Below are positions 10,759 through 20,732 of a stretch of DNA of 64,000 nt, in pieces. Numbering within the stretch: the stretch's first letter is position 1; each line of letters opens with the position of its first letter. The notes under the pieces were generated by a model, which was given only the letters and a program-made list of their open reading frames with translations, was not told where the DNA came from and did not search any database. The stretch comes from Apostichopus japonicus (taxonomy: Eukaryota > Echinodermata > Holothuroidea > Aspidochirotida > Stichopodidae), in NCBI RefSeq assembly GCF_037975245.1, contig NC_092571.1:28004564-28068563 (forward strand), given 5' to 3'. The position numbers were made by a program, and so were the translations under genes.

Positions 10759-11375
10759 GGGATGTTACTAAAACGAATGACAATTGCGTTACACATAACG
10801 AATGACAATATGTTGTACACACTAAAAAATTGCGTTGACTAAAACGAATGACAGTAATGACAGCACAGACATTTGCTTCAACCGGAAATCACAGTTCAGA
10901 CTTCGTGGGTATATTAAAGCCACGCAAACCGAGTGGACGCGAAGTGCGTGGCTTACAGATCTAGTAAAGTACGAACAAGATACAAACGCACCTTATAGTA
11001 AGCGAAATTGTAAGTCTGATTTTAAAAAGTAAATTTAACATCATTTTCTCGATATTAATTGTTAGAAACTAACAATACTATCTTGAAACGGCTTTACAGA
11101 GGTAAATGTCAAAAGCACAGCACTCAAGCGCATTCTCACAAAAAAAAATCTCCCTGCACCAAAACCCTGCAACCACGTAACATGCGATTTTCCTCAAATC
11201 AATTTTGCGCAGAAAACCAATAACCGCATTTACTCCACCCACTCATTATAACTCCACTCACCACTGTCCTTCGTTGTCCTTCGTTGTCATTCGCTGTCAT
11301 TAGCTGTCATTCACAAATGATATTTAACCCTGTACAACGTCAATTGTCATTCGGTCATTCGTTTTAGTTTGTCCC
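10759..11375. mobile_element. 617-bp non-autonomous DNA transposon with inverted ends
   Basis: Left end GGGATGTTACTAAAACGAAT and right end, read on the - strand, GGGACAAACTAAAACGAATG are imperfect terminal inverted repeats. ATATTTT (7 bp, 8 if the next G counts) flanks both sides as a target duplication (10752-10758 and 11376-11382). GAATGACA motifs are repeated inside both ends, as expected for transposase-binding subterminal repeats. No transposase is encoded. An 8-bp duplication would fit hAT; assignment is tentative. Confidence 0.7.
11265..11314. repeat. Five tandem 10-bp units in the right subterminal region
   Basis: Units TGTCCTTCGT, TGTCCTTCGT, TGTCATTCGC, TGTCATTAGC and TGTCATTCAC follow each other without gaps. 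They are the inverted form of the GAATGACA motifs near the left end. Confidence 0.8.
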
Positions 11376-11382
11376 ATATTTT

Positions 11383-13218
11383 GTGCTTGAAAATTGCTAA
11401 AAGAGAACGATTAAATTAGACTTCATGAAACTTCCAACGGCTTCGACCCCAGGACTCTGTCCCCTTGGCGGTTACTAGGTACATCCAGCCAAGTAACCTT
11501 ATGTGTCTCTGCTTAGAGAAAGCGCCATTGCTAATTGCTTGTTAAGTCACTTATGAATTTGCCTTTCCATACATGAAGTACGAACCTTACACTGTTTAAA
11601 ACTGGATAGGCTATTAACAGGAAGTTGATAGGATTGAAAAGGTAATTACAGCAGTATCCTTCTACAGAATGTTTGTAATTCATGAAAATAACTCTCGTAT
11701 GGTAGCATACGCCTATTGAAAGCCCCAATGATTTACACACTAAATCACACAAGTAATGTGGACTCTAAATCAAGATAGAAGTTCTCACTAGCTAAACGCT
11801 ACTCATCACTGGATAGCTGACAAGTTGGCCCTTCATGGCACCATCAACTATCGTCACTTTTAAACAGACCTCTTCACTCAGTAGTAAACAATTTTCGTAC
11901 GCTGCTCCTGGGAGGTCTAAAGGGGCCTAAATTGCCTCAAATGACCCACGTTTGCACCACATGTACTTCCATTTATGCTCGTCAACATGCAAGCTACAAA
12001 AAAATGAACAGATCCTGATTGATAACCGGTCAACAAAAATGTTTTCCTGCTGCTTGTTGACACCTTTCCTGAAAGAAAACAACGGGCGGATGAATGTAGA
12101 CTCTAATAGGAGTATGCCACCTTAAGTGACAGATGTAATTTATTTTTTAATTCCCAAACTGATATTTTTTTGCAGTCGTCACAATACAGACAACAACAGA
12201 ATGTTATACAATTATCATTTTAGATCCGTAAAGATGTATTTTCAGAGATTTCAATGTGCACAATGCACAATGTAATACATATATGGGTTATACTGTCTAC
12301 GAAGTGACAAGGTCTAAGTCTGCAACAACACTTCCAGTCATCAAGTTTGATAAGCTGGACCACTTTGGGTGCATTTATGCATTTTCCAGGTTTTATTGGT
12401 ATCCCTTATCACAGTCGACTTGGTCTGATTTGCTCTACTTGCAGCAGCATAATCCAGAGGAGGGTCTGCGGGATGGGCTTTTTCGTCTCTGGCTCTCAGT
12501 GATAAATACTACTCTTGTTTAGCTCAGCTGATTCCTCACAAACTGACCTTCAGGACATACCCCAATGTATTCCTGAACTGATTGAAACATGTAAAACTGA
12601 TGTTGCATTTCACTCCAGTGCTGAAGTTAAGTTGTTAAGAACAAAGAAGATTCATCGGGATTTGTTAACCACAACCTCATTGTACCAGTATGCACAATAG
12701 TCTAACAGAAAGCTTACTGATATGCTATCTTAGAAACACTGTTCACCTCAAAAGCATATCCAATCCAGCTAAAGGTTGCGCCTAGGTAATAGGAGAAAGC
12801 CTCCTTGGTGGCAATAGGCGTAGGAGGCAGGGGCTGGGGGGGGGGCACAAATTTTTGGGTGAAAACTCGGGCAATATGCTGAGAATTTTTGGGGCAATCA
12901 CTGAAAGAAGAATAATTTGCAATGTGTTTTTCAATGGTTAAACTTATATTATTATTATCATTATTGTTGTAACGACTAATAATTATAACCAATATGGAAG
13001 AGTAATAACACGGCAAAATGACACCTATTTATTCTTCGTTTATCTGCAAATTAGCCAGACTCGGAAAGGGTCATTTCCGGCGATCTAGGGAGTATCTTTA
13101 CTCACAAAATGTCTGTACGCTAAGGGCCAACCTGTGGTGGCCCTCCGCTTAGATAGTGTCGAAAGCGCCCTACAGACCATTCTCGCCCCTGCTGACCAAT
13201 ACCCCTAGCTCCGCCACT
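11383..13218. other. Intergenic, with repeat-derived DNA at its right end
   Basis: Two short open frames (12256-12522 and 12515-12700) were inspected and match no family I know. A G10 run lies at 12836-12845. The end near 13207-13220, CTAGCTCCGCCACTGG, looks like the terminus of another element of the CAGTGGCGGAGCTAGG type, whose left end I could not fix. Confidence 0.4.
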
Positions 13219-13226
13219 GGCCAGAG

Positions 13227-14195
13227 CACTGGCGGATCCAAGGGGGGCCAAGGGGGGCCATGGCCCCCCCCCCAAAGGTGAGCCAAAAAGTGTTTCCGAA
13301 CATCCGCTAAATCATATGATTGGAAATTAAAAAAATCGAGAGGAACAGCAGTGGTAGACTAGTCTAAACCTTTTTGTTTTCTGGTTTAAAATTAAATGCA
13401 GAGCTCCCAACTGACCCGCAATTCGCGGGAATTAGACCCGCATTCTTACACCCAAACCCGCTGACCCGCACAAGCGTCCGAAAAAACCGCATTGTAATTG
13501 TCAAGTATACATAAAAAAATTTGCATAAATTTTTGACTTAGCAACTATCATTCCTTAGCATTTAGCATAATAGAGTATAAAACCTCCTGTACAGCATCAT
13601 TTGAACCTCCAATTAGCCTATATTTCTTTTCATTGGGGCGAGCAGCGAACATTTTCATGCCACGGGAAAGAATGAATTATCACCTACTATTCAATTTATT
13701 GATGTTACACACAAAAAAATGCATATTTCTCAGAAAATTTTGGGTGACAAAAGCCTTTCTAAGTGCCACCATTTTACATGTAGGCATCACCAGGATTCCA
13801 AAAAAAATCAAAAGGGGAGGGGGACACCCCCTCCCCCTTATACCCCTCCCCCAGGACGGCGATTCGTGGCATGGACCAGCATTTGCCTTCAAGAGAGTTG
13901 GGAGCTATGTAAATGTATGAGCATGAGGATTTACAGTTTAACACCATTTTGCAGTTACAGGCTGGTTGTAAGAAATTTATAACCTATGAGAAATAAAATT
14001 TCTTGAGAAAGATGATCCCAACTTTGTTTTATAAATATTTTAGAAAATTACACCTGGGAAACATTTTTTTAGAAGAAAATTAAAATCGCCATTGTACACT
14101 TTTGTCGCACCAAATTGCATCTGACGCAATAGAAAATTTTCTCACTCTAATGCCACTTTGGCCCCTCCCAAACAAAGGCCCTGGATCCGCCAGTG
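13227..14195. mobile_element. 969-bp hAT-like non-autonomous transposon
   Basis: The ends CACTGGCGGATCCA (left) and TGGATCCGCCAGTG (right) are perfect inverted repeats. GGCCAGAG occurs immediately on both sides (13219-13226 and 14196-14203), an 8-bp target duplication, which is the hallmark of hAT transposition. There is no transposase frame. A second inverted-repeat element is nested inside (13402-13906). Confidence 0.8.
13402..13906. mobile_element. 505-bp element nested in the hAT-like element
   Basis: AGCTCCCAAC at the left and GTTGGGAGCT at the right form a 10-bp inverted repeat. The interior carries CCCGC-rich motifs and C/G runs typical of the small elements in this window. No clear target duplication was found. 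Confidence 0.45.
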
Positions 14196-14203
14196 GGCCA
14201 GAG

Positions 14204-15204
14204 AGGTGGCAATTCGGTAGAACACTCGCCTCTTCTTCTTTTTTAGTTTCCCTAAAGGAAAAACTATGGATCAGTCACTCTTACCGACCTTGCAAAACTG
14301 TGAGGCCGGGGGACCGTGGATCAGTTATTACTATTACATTCTTCCAACAAAGCAAGACACAGAAACGCTATACTCAAAACCGAAGACTTTGAATTCCTTG
14401 TTACAAATCGTTTGGCCAGCGACGGTTAGACCAACATCCAACAGGTAGAATAAAGTTATCAAAGGAATAGTAAACTTATAAAAACAAATAGCTGGTTAAT
14501 TGATGCTATGTATTAAGTTTGGCGTTCGCTTGTATTTGATGCTGCGGTTTATTATTACTTCGTAGCTGTTATAACTGTTCATGCCATGGTATGTGTCTCT
14601 ACAACGTTTAATTTCAATGTAGCAACGATAATTTTTGCACTAATGGCGCGCCATATTAAAATCATAACATGTATATTCGAACGTAGTGGCCAAATTCCGT
14701 GCTAACATCGTTGAACTAAATGAAAATCGTCACAATATATCCTATTGTGTGTAACCTGGCCATATGGATTTTTAAACCCAGAGTAAACCATCATGTGAGC
14801 AAAGTAAGAAAAATTCTAAGTAAACGTTTAAACGGTGGGTTTACTTAAAAAAGGCGGTGGTTTAACTTATAAGTTGTACTGTGTAAAAGTGTTCACGGCC
14901 TAGGCCTACACCACAAGTAACAACTTACGTACTAGAAGTACTGTAGGCCTAGTTACACGAATAGCCCGACCAGGTTGGGCAGCTATAATACTTTTAAGGC
15001 CTTGAAGTCTATCCGATACATAGCCTACCACCAGTGTTGTTCAATGATGAAAAATGTCATCCAATGAATGAAAACAATAGGGCTAGTCATGAAGAGTAAC
15101 AGAAACGCATTAAAAACTAATATTTTGATTTTTGAAAGCAGGTTGGAAAAAACGTTTCTCATATTAGCTAGACCATGCCTAGATGTGAGGTTAGAAATGA
15201 ATAT
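14204..15204. other. Intergenic, weak tRNA-like A-box motif only
   Basis: GGTGGCAATTCGGTAGAACA near 14206 resembles a pol III A box, but no cloverleaf or clean B box could be drawn. It may be a decayed SINE head. Nothing else recognised. Confidence 0.35.
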
Positions 15205-15922
15205 TGTAATATTGTGACGAGCCCGCTTCCACCGATAGTAAAACTATATCGGGACTCGCGATAGAAAGGTACTGGGATATCTTGATGCCGTATTTATGCT
15301 TCTTCAGGAGATGTCTCGAACGGAAGAAAACAATGACTTCACACAAAAAACAATTTGACGAGATAGGATTTGATTATTGATTCGGTATAATTTCTTCTCT
15401 GTCGATTCTCTTTACAAATAAAACTAAATTACAATGATTTGACTAGACTTGACTCCGTCAATTAAGCAATTAGGAGTGATGAACTTTCGGCGGAGTGATA
15501 AATTTGCTGACCAAGTGATAAACTTTCGGCCCCCTTTTTCTTTTTATACCTTACTTCTATAAAAATCCCTCTGCGCATAATCAGTAGGCAGCCAATAACC
15601 TGACCATCCTGTATTAACTTAACGATATAAAAATAAGTGCGCTGGCACTGATCTGCCCTGATTGGTTGGGAGTTTGGAAGTCCATCCCCTTTCTATGGAA
15701 ACTTCCATACCACGTGAGAGAACCTTCTCGAATGTTCCACAGACATAATGGAATCTATTTTGGGAAAAGGCCCTGTACCAAGACCAAGATTCAATAAGAT
15801 AGTTAAAAACTTCTCGTGGGAAAACTGAATCCATGACCTAGATAAATACATAAGAGGCCCGTAAGGTGTCTCGATGGAGTGTTTCGGTAACATCAAAGAG
15901 ATGGTATCACTATTTCATAACA
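15205..15922 (-). repeat. LTR, left copy (the 3' LTR on the - strand)
   Basis: 718 bp. Differs from the other copy by a 6-bp duplication (CCAAGACCAAG versus CCAAG) and about three substitutions that I found by eye. The near identity indicates recent insertion or gene conversion. Confidence 0.85.
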
Positions 15923-17042
15923 TCCCCCTCAATCTTTTAAAATTTTTGGATACTCCAAAATTTTAACATCATACTGCTTTAACTTATCATTATCTCAAGA
16001 AGGTAGAGTACTGTAAGCACATTCACTAATATTCATTGACTTCAATAAATGGTCTTCATATATCTCAAAGGTTAACATCTTGGTTACGAATTATTAAAAT
16101 GATCATATGGTATATACATTGACACTATCTCCATGAATTTTTTGTGTACCTCTTCATTATTGATGACATCATATGATGTAATCTAAAAAAAAAATATCAT
16201 TAAGATATCTTAAAGTTACATGACACAGCAAAATATGCAGTATCTCTTACAAAATACATTTATGCATTTCATACATCAATAATACATTTATATCAAAAGT
16301 GAAATCATGCCGTGAATTGGGGAGAGATCAGAGAAAACTTGACTTAGTTATCTTTTAACTGAACAGAACACCTAGCGTTCCATAAAAAATTCGTACACTA
16401 GAAAAAGAACCTTAAAATATTACAAACTCCTTTAAAAAACCTTGTCTTTAATGAAGTCATAGTTTCAAAACTGCTTTGAAACCTTGTGAATCATATACAT
16501 TCACTTCAAGAAAATCAACAAAATGTGACTCGATAGCATGGTGACCCTAGGTATGCACTCCGAATGATAGTCTAGTAAAGTACCAAAGTACTAGATATTC
16601 GATACCATAAAAGAGACCCCATAGACTATGACATCAACAAATCTTTCTTCAAATTTACATAATACTTAACATCTTGTCTTTTCAACTTCTTGCTTCATCA
16701 TTGAAGAAATTTACTTTTGCATGAATATTTGAGGAAAAGAAAATATATACATAACTTCCTCAAAAGATCTATACTTTCATTTGCTTCGATAACTGCTGCT
16801 GGATTGATTAACGTTAGTGTACAGATCAGTGGTTCCGGCATCCGGTGTACAGGCTTAGGCTAGTATAGGCTGACTTCCCTCGTAGAGTGTTTCAGTTAGG
16901 CTAGGTCGTGAACATACGTTGTGTTCCTCGTTAGGTCTTCGGGCCAAAAAAAATCACCTGTTCGTTATTGATGGTAACGAACGAAAGTTGTGAAAAGTTC
17001 CGTTACCGTTTTGTTCCTGAAGAAAGCAACCGATCTCCACCA
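15923..17042 (-). other. Internal region of the LTR element
   Basis: 1120 bp, AT-rich, no frame of retroviral type in any reading. It holds the polypurine tract at 15923-15932 and the putative primer-binding site at 17030-17042, both read on the - strand. Confidence 0.6.
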
Positions 17043-17754
17043 TGTAATATTGTGACGAGCCCGCTTCCACCGATAGTAAAACTATATCGGGACTCGCGAT
17101 AGAAAGGTACTGGGATATCTTGATGCTGTATTTATGCTTCTTCAGGAGATGTCTCGAACGGAAGAAAACAATGACTTCACACAAAAAACAATTTGACGAG
17201 ATAGGATTTGATTAATGATTCGGTATAATTTCTTCTCTGTCGATTCTCTTTACAAATAAAACTAAATTACAATGATTTGACTAGACTTGACTCCGTCAAT
17301 TAAGCAATTAGGAGTGATGAACTTTCGGCGGAGTGATAAATTTGCTGACCAAGTGATAAACTTTCGGCCCCCTTTTTCTTTTTATACCTTACTTCTATAA
17401 AAATCCCTCTGCGCATAATCAGTAGGCAGCCAATAACCTGACCATCCTGTATTAACTTAACGATATAAAAATAAGTGCACTGGCACTGATCTGCCCTGAT
17501 TGGTTGGGAGTTTGGAAGTCCATCCCCTTTCTATGGAAACTTCCATACCACGTGAGAGAACCTTCTCGAATGTTCCACAGACATAATGGAATCTATTTTG
17601 GGAAAAGGCCCTGTACCAAGATTCAATAAGATAGTTAAAAACTTCTCGTGGGAAAACTGAATCCATGACCTAGATAAATACATAAGAGGCCCGTAAGGTG
17701 TCTCGATGGAGTGTTTCGGTAACATCAAAGAGATGGTATCACTATTTCATAACA
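17043..17754 (-). repeat. LTR, right copy (the 5' LTR on the - strand)
   Basis: 712 bp, nearly identical to 15205-15922. Small open frames inside the LTRs recur in both copies only because the LTRs are duplicates. Confidence 0.85.
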
Positions 17755-20582
17755 ATATGCTGAGAAATTTTAGAATATCCATACAAAAGCACCACACAAA
17801 TTGAGTGGCAACATCAAGATTTCCAAGGGTTCCACAGAAGTGGCTGCACCAGCTCCATCATCAAATATCCATGCATTATTATGATGAGAACAACCTATCA
17901 TTGTTCCTCCATATTTAATAATTGTAAAAGGACTTCAGTAAGATTGTTTGCATGGCTGCAGCTAACCACTTTAGGGAACGTAGCCAAATCTAGTCGGCGC
18001 CTGGTGGAGCCAAAACTGCACAATGACCCCTTAACACTTTTTGCACACTGTAAAATGAGCTCCCTAGCCCTGCAGAAGTCCTATGCAGAATGGGAGGAGC
18101 TTAAAGATATGCATGAGTAACTCTAAGCAACTTGGACGATCCTGGCACCAGCATTGCTACGTTCTTTTGTTCTACAGACAATACACTTTATCGTTGCAAA
18201 AGTGTGCCGATCTTTTGTATAGTTTACCTTTGCGCAAACGGTTACATTTCCAGTGTATAAACACAGACAAGAGAAATTGTTTGTTTTGTTTCATTTCGAT
18301 CATCTTATTTTCATGTTCACATGAAAATTATACTGAACCCGAAGGAACTTCCACCCCAGTCGCACTCACAAAGAAAACAAAAAGGAAAGAAGAAGGAATA
18401 GAAAATATATGCCCACATTTGCAATATCGACCTTATGATAAATTACTACCAAGTTTATACTGTAAATTCCAGTTGCTTTAAATATTAACATTGTCTTAAA
18501 CAAAATTCGTTCAAAAATGCCAGACTGTGCTCTGGGACCGGATATGCAACAGTTATGTGTCAGCTAGCTGAAGACAAAATTTACGAGTTTATACAGTACT
18601 TCAACAGAAATGCGCAATAGACTTAATTGTATGTGAAACTCATTACTAATTTTCATAGATATTTAGCAGTGCAGCAGTGTTGCTGGTTGAGTTATTTGAT
18701 TGGACAATAATATTCCCGATATACTTGGGCTTTGTGTGTGAAGAATTTGAAATTTTCAATGCCTTTTTTATCGAACAGCTTTGAGATGCATCCTATTTGT
18801 AACAAATATACTGTACGCAGAAGTAAAAGCTAGGCCACTTAGAAAATGGTATCGTGCAGTTGGTATATATATGATGTGCGTCACGTAAAAATTTACTAAC
18901 ATGACCACATACAAACACAGTACGGCAGGTAAAAGCTAGATGACCAATAAAAAAGAAAGAACAAAAAAGAAGTAATGTTGAGAGTAAAACATTCAACGGT
19001 AAATTTCGTGTTTGACAGATAATAGTTAGAGTAGAGTGTATGATGTAATGTTATAAAATGAAAAGATATATATATCTTTCTTACAATCTTTTAAAAGTTG
19101 AATTTCCGATATTTTGAAATATTCAACATGTACAATACGGTACAAGTGCTGCGTGTTTTGGTTTATACTGTACTTGAATCTTGGCAAGTTTCCAAAAAAG
19201 TTTCTCTTGACACTACTGTAGATCAACACCCACTATGAATTGGTTGCGTCCTTATAACCGCTATAGTTACTGTATACGTACAGTAGCACAGGTGCATCCT
19301 CGACAAGACCACTACTGTCATGTGTACAAGTAACAATCAGTGCAAATGTCAACTCGTGTAAGTTTGCTCTGCAGGCTTTCGTTGAGAGCGGCGATTCTTA
19401 AAACTTTGCACAGTAAAGTTGTATGAATACTGTATGTGTGATAGCATCTAGAATTTGTTCGAACTGAAGTCAAACTCAGAAGACACTTACACAGTCTGGG
19501 TTTACGAACGTTACAGTATATACAAGAAAAAAAATAGAAATCAATGTGGAATACAATAAGTGGTTCAAAACATTTCCTGTGATGCTGATTATAAAATTTA
19601 ATACAATGTTCAGCGATCTTCTCGCGCTGGGCCGTGTGACACCTTGTAGTGTGCAAGAGTAGTCATTGACATTTCACTTGCGAGTAGGTTAGGAGTTACA
19701 GTAGGAAGGCTCATCATTTACCGTGAATGGCACTTTTACATTCACGAAGACTGCACTATAGTTACTGTAGGCTAGATTTTTCCATTGACTTCAGTGTGGT
19801 TAGGCTACACACAATCATGGGATGCAGTATTGTGGAAGGGGAAATGATATCGAGACCAATTGAATGGCAATAGGCAATAAACCAAGGCTCAATGAATGCG
19901 AACAATAGACCATTGATAAGTTGCGACGGATTGTGTAAAGTAAGCTCCTATTCATAAAGTTCTGTCACTCTTTCTTGTTGCTAAGAAAGGCAATTGTTAT
20001 GTGTTCGTAGACCCAACCCACGGCTGCCTCATTAACTTGCCAAGTGAAGTACTGTGGTCACTGGGCCATGAAGAATATTCAGTAGCAGCACAATGGGCAG
20101 GAGATTTGCGCAGCACCAGACGCAGACTAGATTTGGCTATGCTCCATTAGCTATCTTGATTTGCTACTGAACAACTGAGAATTGATAAAAGTTGAGAATA
20201 GTGCTCAAGTGTGTCAATGAAAATTGTAACATATTCATTGATGAGTTGTTAGCTAGGAAATGACACAACAAACCTGACCTGTTTAACTGACCTCTGACGG
20301 AAGGCAGGTCATTTTGAGTGTGTGCACTGTGAAGTGTTCAGGTGTTTGCAATATTGATATTCCCTGATAAATTAGTTAAATGGGAACTGAACTGAGTTTA
20401 GGTTGTCACAAAATTGTTAAGTGAATGACAGATTACTGTAAAAAAATACATTAATAAAGTTTCAAAGTTTTCTAGAAGAATATACTACAGTAAGGCAAAA
20501 TGATCATCTCTTCATTCAAGGGCCAAGAATGTGGCAACTATTATAGTACTGTAGTAACCGATCAGCGTAGAATCCAGCGACC
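17755..20582 (+). other. Upstream region of the coiled-coil gene
   Basis: Two short frames (17881-18120 and 18083-18481) match no family I know. From about 19.2 kb the heptamer TACTGTA/TACAGTA becomes very dense (nine copies from 19214 to 20553). The promoter and 5' UTR of the gene starting at 20583 must lie here or further left; no core element is claimed. An in-frame TAG at 20568-20570 precedes the start codon. Confidence 0.45.
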
Positions 20583-20732
20583 ATGACTGACTTCTCAAAA
20601 GGCTTAGCTCGGGTTGGATTAAATCCAGCTGTGGGTGATCATGGGAATCTTAGGCAGCTCTTGAAACTTTATCGTGCTAAAGAAGAAGAATTACAGAAGA
20701 CGGAAGACAACCAGAGAAGGGAAATGAAAGGG
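20583..20732 (+). CDS. Coiled-coil gene exon 1 (residues 1-50)
   Basis: Begins at the start codon and ends before GTAAGTGA. Encodes the non-coiled head and the beginning of the coil (LLKLYRAKEEELQKTEDNQ). Ends in phase 0. Confidence 0.85.

Larger units (their letters stand above)
15205..17754 (-). mobile_element. Non-autonomous LTR retrotransposon (complete, non-coding)
   Basis: Two direct repeats of 718 and 712 bp flank a 1120-bp AT-rich interior with no gag, protease, reverse transcriptase or integrase frame. Read on the - strand, each LTR begins TGTTATGAAATAG and ends CAATATTACA. The interior starts with TGGTGGAGATCGG directly after the first LTR, a primer-binding-site position. It ends with the purine-rich TTGAGGGGGA directly before the second LTR, a polypurine tract. 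These fix the - orientation. ATAT flanks both outer ends, a possible 4-bp target duplication. Lack of coding points to a TRIM/LARD-like element mobilised in trans. Confidence 0.8.

Noticed and set aside
12256-12700. Two adjacent + strand frames (88 and 61 codons) that might be a decayed transposon protein
   Set aside because: No motif recognised and the frames do not join cleanly.
14204-14300. Possible tRNA gene at GGTGGCAATTCGGTAGAACA
   Set aside because: Only an A-box-like stretch; no acceptor stem, anticodon arm or clean B box could be drawn.
15619-15896. Open frames on the - strand inside the left LTR, repeated at 17457-17728
   Set aside because: They recur only because the LTRs are duplicates, overlap each other in different frames and show no domain; not reported as genes.
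17881-18481. Two overlapping + strand frames of 79 and 132 codons
   Set aside because: No recognisable family, no splice support and no paralogue in the window; likely chance frames.
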